NCBI RefSeq assembly: GCF_000417875.1
Contig: NW_006920888.1
Coordinates: 142,738 to 206,737, forward strand
Reading direction: 5' to 3'
Origin: Pseudozyma flocculosa PF-1
Lineage: Eukaryota > Basidiomycota > Ustilaginomycetes > Ustilaginales > Ustilaginaceae
Length of the DNA stretch: 64,000 nucleotides
Shown here piece after piece: positions 40,931 to 50,787 of this stretch (position 1 is the stretch's first letter; every line of letters starts with the position of its first letter). Under the pieces are notes generated by a model, which worked only from the letters and a program-made list of their open reading frames with translations, had not been told where the DNA came from and made no database searches. A program made the translations under genes and the position numbers.

Positions 40931-42796
40931 TCACTCGCGCGGCGCTTCGGTGGCCGTCGCGGTAGCGGCAGCAGGTGTAGCCGCCGCCGCGGGGGTGGCG
41001 CCGCTGCTCGGCCCGCCGTGGAAGCCGTACACGTCCTCGTCGATGGCTGCGCCCACCTCGGCCGCCTCGTCCTCGTCGACGTCAAACACCTCGGTCCATG
41101 CGAGCCCTTCGCTGGCATTCGCGCCGTTCTGCTGCGGCGCCGGTGGCCGCTCTGCCGGGGCTGCCGCTGCTGCTGCTGCGGCCGTCGCCGTTGGCTTGGC
41201 CGCGTGGAACGCGTTGGGATCCACTCCGAGCGCCGAGCACGCCTTTTGGAACGCGCCGGCCGCCAGCACCGGGGCCTCGAACATGACACAGGTTGGATCA
41301 CGCATGCTGCGATGCCGAAGTCCGCAAGCGTTCGCACAGGGGCTGGCGGTCATCAGCATGCGACGCTCGAAGAGGTGGCCACTAAGATGGGGAAGGGCAG
41401 CAGGGCAAGGCAAGGCAAGGCAAGGCGAGACTCACGTGTCGTTGATGATGGTCCAGGCAAGGCGCGCCACCGACTTGTCGACGCCGAGGCGATAGGTGGC
41501 CTTGACGAGGATCTCGTGTGGGTGGTCGATGATGAGGTCGAATGCCAGCGCCTCGAGCAGCACCTCTTCCGACACGAGGATGATGTCCCGCCATCTGCCA
41601 TACTCCTGTCGGTTGGCAGCCCGGGGATTGTTTGGACGATGCAGGATCAGGAGAGACGGGTCAATGGCCGTCGGATGACGACGGCATTCTCGGAGCGCGA
41701 CCGAGAGCAATTCACCTTGGTGTTGGGATCGACTCGATACGTCCGCTCGACCCACTTCTGCAGGCCCGCCGGCGACTTGTCGAGCGAGGCCATGGTGGCC
41801 TCGATGACCGAGGGAAGCTTGCGATGCGCCTCTTCCACTTTGCACGCCAGGAAGATGCATGCCGCGGCCACCTCCTGCAGAGAGGGCGAATTGAGCCAGA
41901 CGGGAAGCGGGGGATGGTCGAGAGAAGGGTCAGCCAAGCAACCTCGACAAGGCTAGAGACGACGAGGAAGGTGCTCACGTAGTGCGAGTAGCCCAGCCGC
42001 GAGGGCCCGTACTGCAGCGGCTTGCGCATGTAGAAGCGGTGGAAGAAGATGCAGGCGGTGCTGAGCACATGCTGGCCGCTTCGTGTGGCGAGCGACGAGC
42101 GACGACGGAAGGAGGCGGGCGAGGCTGGGTCAGCGCAAAGGTCGACCCCAAGGCCAGTGGCAACGGGATGGTATCGACTCACAGCCTCATAAAGTCGCCG
42201 ACGCGGTAGATGAGGTGGATGCCCTTGGCCCTGAGCTGCCTCTCTTCTGTCGACGAGAGGCCTGCCTGGAGCACGGAGGGCGTGAGCTGGAGGTCGCTCT
42301 TGCTAAAGATCCACTGATATGCGGCTTCTGGCGGCAGCGTCGAAGTCGACGTCGTCGAAGGTGCCTTGGACGAGGTGGCCGTGCTCGTTGCTGCAGGGCC
42401 AGCGCCGGTGGTTGGGGCTTTGGTCGGAGCGGGTGTGGTTGTGGAAGCGGCTGCGGAGGTGGACATGAGTTTGGAGTCGGTATCTGTCGCGCTCTGGGAT
42501 GCCGCTTTGTTGGCGGCAGCTGTCGCCGTTCCGCCCAGCTTGTCGTCCGCAGCTGACGCGGTTGCGACGGCCGGCGTGGAAGACGCAGGCTCTGGACCGG
42601 CCTGGGAGGGAGCTGGCTGGGATGAAGGCTCGGTAGCCTCACCGGGGTCCTCGTCCATCGCCGTCCCGTCTCCTGCCACCGCCGGTGTCGTCGCTGCTGC
42701 TGATGATGATGGTGCTGCTGCTGCTGCCGATTGTGCTGCTGCTGCTGCTGCTGATGGGTCGCTGCCCTGCATCGGTGCTGTAGTCGCTGTCGACAT
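40931..42796 (-). CDS. Transcriptional cyclin (cyclin K/T, Ctk2/Pch1-like)
   Basis: Five exons: 42796-42183, 42078-41979, 41874-41716, 41605-41436 and 41306-40931; 472 aa. Introns of 104, 104, 110 and 129 nt start GTGAGT, GTGAGC, GTGAAT and GTGAGT. The first acceptor (ACGAAG) is the least certain; it was chosen because it gives RLGQHVLSTACIFFHRFYM. Residues 1-155 are a disordered Ala/Thr/Ser-rich leader. The first cyclin box spans about 158-290 (YQWIFSKSDLQLTPSVLQAG, FFHRFYMRKPL, ACIFLACKVEEAHRKLP). The second follows (ILVSEEVLLEALAFDLIIDHPHEIL, ARLAWTIINDTMRDPTCVMF). The FFHRFYM and CKVEE signatures and the opening W-F-x4-L mark C-type cyclins that pair with CDK9/CDK12-like kinases (Cdk9-Pch1, Ctk1-Ctk2) phosphorylating the RNA polymerase II tail. 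Which of the two is not settled. Confidence 0.88.
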
Positions 42797-43699
42797 GACG
42801 GCAGTCGGAGAGGGGGGGATTGCTATCTCTGCATCGGCTGGGATGACCCAGCAAAGGGTCGGTGACCAGCTGGCGACGATGGGATGGCTTGGCAGCGGCC
42901 TCTCGCTATGGCGATGACGCCCGTGCTCGCGGTAGGCGTAGTCGCTCGAGGTGGGAAGCAGCTTTCAGCCAGCGATCTGGGATGTGTGAAGTGGTAGCAC
43001 GGAGAGGGTATGACGGCCGCAGCGTGGATGGCAGGTTGTGAGAGTAGACGATAGGGAGGGAGGCCGGTGGTCGACTCGACTGCGTTGCTCGAGCGCGGAA
43101 AGAGAAGATCTGCGCGTGCCGGCTGCGGGCTTTTGGGTGTGTGTGGAGGCAGCCAGGCCTGGCCAGGCCGGTCCACCGCGCCTCCTCGGCGCACGACACG
43201 CATCCAACCCGACGGCAGGTCTGGCCCAGCGGGGGGGGCATACGCAAGCAGACGCTTCGATCAGGCGTCAGGACGGCAGCGGCGGCGACGGTCAGCAGGC
43301 ATCAGATGACATTCTTGGCTGCCACTTGGGTATAGAGCTACAGGGGCGCGGCGGAGGAGCGACGGCAGGGAGGGTGAGCTGCGTACGGGCGCCATCGCCT
43401 CAGCTCGGGAGGAAAACGGCGCCGCCCTTGTCGAGAGCCAGCGGTGGCCAGCAAGTCGGTGTCAGGGTGGCCCTGATGCGAGTCCGATGCTGGACGCAGA
43501 TGGACGCACACGAGATGCAAGGCGGCGCTGTCCAGAGCTGGACGCTCTCCGTCGCGACTCTGGGCGGTGGGGGGCCGTCCCTGCCTCTGGCGCAAGGAGA
43601 GGCTGTGTCTGGAGGTTTGGGGCAGCTTGACAGATGCTTGGTGTTTGCTCCTTGGTCTCAAGGAGGGGCACGAGTGCGACGACGGCCGGGCGATTAAGG
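42797..43699. other. Intergenic upstream of cyclin
   Basis: About 0.9 kb. It is the cyclin promoter (leader rich in A/C on the transcribed strand) and the 3' flank of the small gene. No other coding stretch is supported. Confidence 0.55.
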
Positions 43700-43986
43700 C
43701 TATAGCCCGATTGCGCCGCGCCTCTTTGGGCTGCTGAGGAGCGCGATGACGGCGCAGGAGGCGATAAATGAGAGGCAGCGGAAGAAGGCCTGGCGGGACA
43801 CGGCGCGCTCCTGGTCGTCGGTCCTCGAGGAGCTGTCGAGTCAGAGATTCAGAGAGCAATGGAGGGAAAGCCAGATGAGTGGATGAGCCTGAGTCGCCTT
43901 TCCTTCGGTCTTGGCTTCCGAGGCAGAGCAACCGGCGTGGGAATGAACACCAACCTGAAGATCCGGCGCAGGTTGGGCAGGGCCAT
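43700..43986 (-). CDS. Probable small single-pass membrane protein (54 aa)
   Basis: Two short exons, 43986-43955 and 43832-43700, would be joined across a 122-nt intron (43833-43954; donor GTTGGT, weaker than the local GTGAGT norm; acceptor CTCGACAG, phase 2). The product starts MALPNLRRIFSSSRTDDQER, continues through a hydrophobic segment FFRCLSFIASCAVIALLSS and ends PKRRGAIGL. Third codon positions are almost all G or C, as in neighbouring real genes, and exon 2 alone shows this over 44 codons. The basic N-terminus and single span recall small mitochondrial outer-membrane proteins such as minor TOM subunits, but no family is recognised and the resemblance is only in size and layout. If the donor is wrong, the N-terminus will change but exon 2 still looks coding. 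Confidence 0.45.
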
Positions 43987-44809
43987 CCTGAAAGCGTCTT
44001 GCCACTTCCTATGGCGGCGCGATGCGGGCTGTCGGCGACGAGGGTCTAGGCGGAAGGACGCGCCGCGTGGACGAGGCTAGGGATGATGGTGGTCGATGGT
44101 CAAGTCAAGCGGCAACCCCGCTGCGGGGGGGCAGGTCCTACGTCTCTGTCGTCCTCCACCTGCGTCTGCTTTGACGAGGGTGCTGCCTAGCCTGGCCGAG
44201 TGCCGGTCCAATGTCGGCCCACGCCCTCATTCAACGCGGATTTGGCTCGCAATTTCGCTGCCCCTTTTTTGGCGCCCTCTTTGGCCAGGCCGGCGGGCTG
44301 CATGTGTTGGTCTGCCTTGGGCCCTCTGTCCTGTTGGCTGGCCGCTGTCCACGTTCTCCCTCGTCTCTGTTGCTCACCGCCCCCTTTCACCGAGGCCTCG
44401 CCACCGGACCGGCACGAGCCCATCGACCACCAAAGCTTGTCACTCGACGGAGCAAGAGGCTGCCATCCTACCCTAATCACCAACCCCCCGGCCCTCGGAC
44501 CCCTGACCGCAAGCCAACGCCCTCGGATCAGGCTCACGGGCGATAACCATGAAGGTTGTCTAGCTACCCTCCGCCGTGGCCTCGACCCACATCCGCCGCA
44601 ACCCGCTGCAGCCGCTCTCTCCCATTGCCGTGCTGCACCCGCCTCTTTCCTCGACAAAGATCCGTGGAAGCGTCGCCCCCGTCGCTCGGCGTATAAGGAA
44701 CCGGCAGAGCGACTCCGGCCCAGTCCAGACTTCTGGAACTCCTGATCCCGCATACAATCCGTCGCGGCCTTACGACTTGCGATCATCGCCGACCAACTCT
44801 GAGGACGAA
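43987..44809. other. Divergent promoter region (small gene / secreted phosphatase)
   Basis: About 0.8 kb with a C-rich plus-strand leader toward 44810 and a TATA element at 44692. ORFs on both strands overlap without coding bias. Confidence 0.55.
44692..44697 (+). promoter_or_regulatory. Candidate TATA box of the secreted phosphatase gene
   Basis: TATAAG lies 118 bp upstream of the ATG at 44810 in an otherwise GC-rich stretch. Confidence 0.45.
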
Positions 44810-45902
44810 ATGACCAAGCCAAGCATCCTCGTCGTCACCCTTGCGCTCCTGCTGGTCGGGGTCGCTTCGACTGCACCCACCACGGGAGGCTCCGGCCAGG
44901 GCTCGAGGGTCCTAGCCACAGAGCCGCGGTCTCCTCGCTCGTCGCACCAGCAGGTCTTTGCCTGGATCTCTGGCGGCCCAGACGACGCAACAGACGGCGC
45001 CGACGAGCGCCAAGGCTCGACCAACCACTTCGACCTGGTCAACCTTGATGCCCCTTCGAGCCCCAGCGATGCCGATGGCCGCAGTGCCCTACGAGCGGGC
45101 GACGTCCAACGGCAGGGTCAGATCTTTGTGAGTGCCGCTGGCCCCCTCCCCCTGAGCCTGCGGTGATGCGGCTTAGCCGCTGACAGGCCATCGTTGCATC
45201 TCCGCCCTTCGACCGATAGCTCATCCGCCACGGCGAGAAGGTCAAGCACGACAAGACGGGCCTGTCGCCCAAGGGCAAGCAGAGGGCCAAGTGCATCAAG
45301 CGCAAGTTTTCCAAGGGCCAGCGCAAGGTCGACTTTATCATCACCCAGAGCTTCCTCGAGAATGGCCGACGCAAGCGCCCTTTTTGGACGGTGAGCAGGA
45401 ACTGGGTGCCGGAGGGGGGGCCGACTAGCCCGCGACTGCCAGGCTGACTTGTGAATGTGCTCGACACCAACCTCCTGGATCCGGACAGGTCGAGCCGCTG
45501 GCGCGCAAGCTGGGCGTGTCGATTCACCATGGCTGCGACCGCGACGACGCCGCCTGCGCCGCGAGGATCGCGCTGAGGCAGGCGAGGCAGGGTCAGAATG
45601 TGCTCATCTCGTGGGAGCACAAGAGGCTGACGGACATTGGCAAGGCGCTCGGGGTGCGCGGCATCGAGTACCCCGAGGACCGCTTCGACGTGCTGTACAC
45701 GCTGCAGCTGCGGCGCGACGGTCTCAAGGGAGGCCCGCTGAAGCTAAGCGACGTCGTGTCGGAGCAGTGCAGCGGGCTGGACCGCAAGTACCGAAAGTGG
45801 AAGCCAGGAAAGCACAAGGGCGGCGGCCTGGGCAAGGACGCCGTGTGGCCCGACGCCCTGGACGACGAAGACGAGGCCGATTCTGTCGACGAGGCCGATT
45901 GA
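44810..45902 (+). CDS. Secreted histidine-phosphatase family protein
   Basis: Three exons: 44810-45127, 45220-45390 and 45489-45902; 300 aa. Introns of 92 nt (GTGAGT...GATAG) and 98 nt (GTGAGC...GACAG) are both phase 0. The N-terminus is a clear signal peptide (MTKPSILVVTLALLLVGVAS, cleavage near Ala-Pro at 22-23). Exon 2 opens with LIRHGEKVKHDKTGLSPKGK, the phospho-His loop of the superfamily (RHGE at 109-112). IITQSFLENGRRKRPFWT takes the place of the usual S-x-L-x-R-x-x-x-T segment, and LISWEHKRL supplies the second catalytic-type His. The sequence between signal peptide and domain is Ser/Gly/Asp-rich, and the C-terminus is acidic (DDEDEADSVDEAD). Similar secreted phosphoglycerate-mutase-like proteins of about 300 aa are widespread in fungi. 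No ER retention signal is seen. Substrate unknown. Confidence 0.87.
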
Positions 45903-46514
45903 GAGCGGGAAGGCATCTGTAATGAGGAGGAGGAAACGGAGGAGGACGAGGTGGAGGACTACGACCACACGCCCCGCACCCGCACCATCCCTCTATTCCC
46001 TGCCCATACGCATCCACATCGCATCGCAATGCAGCGCCGCACCTCGCAGGTCCCCCATCGCCAGCCCTAATGTCGATACCCTTGCTATTCTGTGCGCGTT
46101 GAGCCATCCATGTTGATCCCCTCGTCGTGCTGACCCTACCGCTGGCTGCCCCATCCCTCGCAGCAAGGTCCTCTTTGCTTGCTTGCTCGCTTGCTCGCGA
46201 GGCGGTCGAAGCGAGGTGTTGATCTCGCGGGCGGGCCTGGCTGGCCTTTGCAGGCGTCGCGCTTTCCGCGACGCGTCCAGCTTTGTCGCCTGCCTTGTGG
46301 AGTTTTTCTCCCAGGCAGGCTTTCCTTTGGCTGCCAGACGGACGGGCTCACCTGGGCCTGGCCAACGCTGACGGCTGCCGTCTTGTTCTCTCAGCCGGCC
46401 TGGCAAAGCACCCTCCATCCCCATCTTCGGACGCCGCCTCCAGCCTCACCAAGAACCCAACTTCCTGGATCCCCTGGCTGCCCAGGCCGAGAGAGCTAGC
46501 CGGGCAAGCCAATT
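45903..46514. other. Intergenic: phosphatase 3' flank and CHL1 promoter
   Basis: 612 bp between two plus-strand genes, starting with a GAGGAG-rich stretch and otherwise plain. No gene is seen. Confidence 0.65.
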
Positions 46515-49500
46515 ATGACGGCCTCGACGCTTCTCCGCCTGCCGACGCCGGGCGAGGTCCCAGAGGGCGGCGAGGCGGCCTCCTCATCCTCACACAGCCA
46601 CGACGCGGAGACCGACGACCAACGCGCCTATCGCCTCTCGCGCGCCTTCGGCTTCCCCTACCCGCAAGCCTACACAATCCAGCTTGAGCTGATGGCCCAG
46701 ATCTTCCGCACCATCGAGGACGGCAAGGTCGGCGTCTTCGAGAGCCCCACGGGCACCGGCAAGTCGCTCAGCCTCATCTGCAGCGCCTTTACCTGGCTGC
46801 GGCAGAACCAGGAGCGAGCGGCGCGCGGGCAGGTCGAGAGCATAGCCCAGGACGCTGGCGACGAGCCGGAGTGGGTGGTCCAGCACCGACAGGACAAGGT
46901 TCGGAGGGAGCTGATGGCGCAGCAGGACGAGCTCAAGGCCAGGATCCGGGCGGCGAGGGCCAAGCAGGCGGAGTGGAAGAGAAGCGGCAAGAAGGCGGCC
47001 GAAAGCGGAGCTGCCGACGACTCACAGCATCAGAGGAAGAGGCTCAAGAGGGACCAGGGCGCCGATGCCGACGACTCGGACGACGACTTCCTCGCCAGCG
47101 ACACCGAGGCCGACCCAGCAGACGGCGCTGGCGGGTCGAGCAGGAGGCGGGCGTTTGGCTTCCTCGGCGCAAGGGCGAGCAAAAGGGCACAAGAGGACCA
47201 ATACGACAACCTCTCGCCGCAAGTGCGCGCGCTGATGGCGCAGCTTGACGCCACCAAGAACCGGCAAGGCGCTGGCGGTGGCCCCGACGACGACGACGAG
47301 GAGCCCGAGACGCTGCCCCGCATCATCTACGCGAGCCGGACGCACAGCCAGCTGTCCCAGTTTGTGGCGGAGCTGCGCAAGACGGACTTTGGCAAGCGGA
47401 TCAAGGTCACCAGCCACTGGGACGAGGATCGAGAAGGCGGGGGTACAGGCAAGACAGCCACGCTGGCGACGAAGACAAAGGTAGGGACGGCCAGCGACGA
47501 CGATCAGGATATCATCGAGCCGATACGCACCATCAGCCTGGGCAGCCGCAAGCAGATGTGCATCAACGCCGACGTGCAGAAGCTCGGACAGCGCGCAGGG
47601 GCCGAGGCCATGAACGAACGCTGCCTCGAGCTCCTCAAGAGCAGCACCAGCAGCGGCGGCGGCGGCGATGGCGACGGCCGAAGCAAGAAGCGGTGCAGCT
47701 TCGCCCCGCCCCCGGACGAAGTGGGCCGTGCCCAAGTGCTCGAGTTTCGCGACCATGCCATGGCCGAGGTGACCGACATCGAGGACCTGGTGCAGCTCGG
47801 GAGGGACATGAAGACCTGCCCCTACTTTGCCGCCCGGAGCAGCGCGAGACAGGCCGAGGTGAGGAGCTCGCCATTGGGCACCGCGACAGAGCAAGAGAGA
47901 TGCGAGCCGATGCTGATCCTAGGCACGGGTTGACCGCGGCGATGCGCGATCGTGTTCCTCTCCTCCCCCTTCCCGCAACCTGCAGCTCATCACGCTGCCG
48001 TACAACCTCTTGCTGCAGAAGGACGCCCGGCAGTCGTTGGGCATCAGCTTCGAAGGCTGCGTCGTGCTCATTGACGAGGCGCACAACCTGATCGACAACA
48101 TCCTCTCGACCCACACCGTCTCGATCTCGTCGGAGCAGGTCGGCCAGGCGGCGCGCCAGATCCAGACGTACCTCGACCGATTTGCGCTCAGGCTCAAGGG
48201 ATCCAACGAGGCACACCTCCGCCAGATGATGGGCGTCCTCAACGGCCTGCAGGGCTTCTGCACAAAGTGGCTGGACCGCCGCGCTGGGCAAGGCAAGTCG
48301 CCAGCGCAGTCGAGCTCGGTCGGCCAGCAGGAGATCATGACGGCGTCGCAGCTCGTCGCCGAGATCGGCGGCACGCTGGACCGAATCAACGTGAGTTTCC
48401 GAGACGTTGGGAGGCGCCTGCTTGGACGCGCCGCTAACCAACAACTGCGCCTGAATCTGCGACGCGCGGCAGCTGGTGGAGCTCGAGCGCTGGCTCAAGG
48501 ACACGCAGATCGCCCGCAAGGTGAGCGGCTATGCCGACAAGCAGGTGCAGAAGCAGAGGCGCGACGAGATCGCCGCCAGCATCGAGGAGAGCAAAAGGCA
48601 ACGGCGGACAGCCAAGGGTGCTAAGGCCGTGCCAACCCCACCGCTGACGACGACGACGAGGAGCAGCGACGGCGAAGGTCCCAGCCCGATTGCGGCGATG
48701 CACGCCATCGAGTCGTTCATTCTCTCGCTCGCCAACCGCACCGAGGATGGACGAGTGCTGCTGGGCCTGCAGCCGCCTCGGTCGAGAAGTGCTCTCGAAC
48801 CGAGTAGCGGCGGCGTGGTGGCGACAGCGCCGTCGATGACGCTCAAATACCAGCTGCTGAACCCTTCGCACGTCTTCAAGACGCTGGTCGAGGAGGCCCG
48901 CTCCGTAGTCCTGGCCGGCGGCACCATGGAGCCGATCTCGGACTTTCGGCAGCAGCTGGTGCCGAGCCTTGCCGCCGAGCGCTTCACCAGCCACTCGTGC
49001 GGCCACATTATCCCTTCTTCCAACCTCTCGGTCACGGTCGTCTCGAGCGGACCCCGCGGCGTGCCGTTCGAGTTCAAGTTTGACAACCGCAAGGACCCGG
49101 CTCTGCTCGACGAGCTTGGAGCGACGCTCGTCAACCTGTGCAACATCGTCCCCGACGGCCTGGTCGTCTTCCTGCCGTCTTACGCCTTTCTCGACACGGT
49201 CATGGAGCGGTGGAAGACCGAGACTCCAGCGTCGTCGTCTTCCGTGATCGCCTCCGAAATAGCTTCTGCGACGACGCCATCGACGACGACGACGACGACG
49301 ACGACGGCAACAACAACGTCAGTGTGGAAACGGATCGAGGCCAAGAAGCGCATCTTTGTCGAGCCCAAGACGACGCGCGAGGTGGACGCGGTGCTGCGCG
49401 ACTACACGCTCGAGATTGACGCGCCGAGGCAGGGCAGGATCGGCGGCGCGGTGTTGTTCGCCGTCGTCGGGGCCAAGCTGTCCGAGGGCATCAACTTTTC

Positions 49501-50014
49501 CGACCAGCTCGCCCGCGCCGTCGCCATGGTCGGGATGCCCTTCCCAAACGCCCACAGCCCCGAGCTGGCGGAGCGGGTGCGATACGTGCGCGAGCTTGCA
49601 AAGAAGGACGGCGGAGGCTCGAGCCGTGGCGACGCTGTGAGTGCTGCGGCACCAGAGCGTGCCCCTCATCTCCGAGTCGAACTTGCACGGAAGAACGAGC
49701 TGACGCATCCCGCTCCTCCTCTCTCTCTCTTCTTTTGTTTCCGTCCTGGCCGCCGGCGTCGACAGGGCAACGAGCTGTATACGAACCTGTGCATGAAGGC
49801 GGTCAACCAGTCGATCGGACGAGCGATCCGGCACAAGGACGACTACGCGTCGCTGCTGCTGCTGGACCGGCGCTACGGGCGGCGCGACATCCTGGAGCGG
49901 CTGCCAAAGTGGATCGGCAAGGAAGCGGTTGTGGCCGAGCGCTTTGGCAGCGTGGCGCAGCGCAACGGCGCCTTTTTCCGGTCCAAGGCGGCGGCGGCCA
50001 AGTCCAAGGCTTGA
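46515..50014 (+). CDS. CHL1: Chl1/DDX11-type Fe-S DNA helicase
   Basis: Four exons: 46515-47858, 47986-48390, 48473-49636 and 49766-50014; 1053 aa. Introns are 127 nt (GTGAGG), 82 nt (GTGAGT) and 129 nt (GTGAGT), all phase 0. Superfamily 2 XPD-like features are in order: Q-motif-like FPYPQAYTIQLELM (47-60), Walker A SPTGTGKS (77-84), motif Ia IIYASRTHSQLSQF (270-283), four Fe-S cluster cysteines (Cys349, 370, 394, 435; spacing as in the family), ITLPYNLLL (450-458), DEAH at 478-481, LAGGTMEPISDF, the motif V-like LSEGINFSD, and motif VI NQSIGRAIRH in the last exon. A long charged insert sits between Walker A and Ia. Chl1 acts in sister-chromatid cohesion and replication-fork stability in the nucleus. 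The Rad3, Rtel1 and Fancj relatives fit less well. Confidence 0.93.
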
Positions 50015-50787
50015 CTTCAGAAGGCGGACCTGAGATGGGGCTCAGGATGGGCGGTGGTGGTGGTCGAGGTGGAAGAGAGGCCAGAGCAAACGAAGAGGGT
50101 GGTTCGTGCGAGGGAGCGAGGGGGCGAAGTTGTGGAGGGGCCAAGAGGAAAGCCAGGGCCGGGGCTGGGCTGGCTGGCCGGCCGACAAAACCGACGTCCC
50201 CGAGCCGGGGGGTGACCCTCCCCCGCATGCATGCGCGGTCCAGTCGGCGTCGTCGGTCGTGGTGGTGCCCCGCAAAATCGAGCCACGCCTACGCCTGCCC
50301 GACCGACCATCCGCCCAACTTTTTCTTGCGTGTTTCCCTTGGCTGCTGGTGCTGGTGGGTGACGTCCCCAAGCTTGCCCTGCCCTGCCCTGCCCTGCCCT
50401 GCTCTCGGCGCTGTGGGCAGACCGGCAAACCCGACCGACGTCGCCTCCCTCCTCAATTCTGCCTCTCTTCACTCTCGACCCTCTCTCCGCGCGGCTGCTG
50501 GAATCCTCTCCTCGCTCCCTTTGCTGCCGTCGCCGCTGCCCCCGCAAAAGATCCCAACGCCCAGGCCAAGCGGAGCCAAGCTCGATCCGTCTGTCGCTGG
50601 CCTCACGTCGAGCGCACAGCGGGCCCCGTCCATCCCATACAAAACCCTGGCGAGAGCTCGTCACCCGCCGCGGCATCGTCGGTCCTTCGTTCCTTCTCGC
50701 TCCAGCTGCATACCGTCATCCTAGCGCCTTGTCCATCCCCCGCCGCCGACCTTTCTCTTCCCAACGCCATCCGGATCCACGGCCGAA
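50015..50787. other. Intergenic: CHL1 3' flank and E2 promoter
   Basis: 773 bp. It contains a CCCTG repeat (about 50376-50402) and a C/T-rich leader from about 50440. No gene is seen. Confidence 0.65.

Noticed and set aside
43193..43207. Possible dispersed repeat: CGACACGCATCCAAYCCGAC occurs here and near 55849-55868
   Set aside because: About 23 bp of similarity with one mismatch and no extension on either side; too short to call an element without a genome-wide search.
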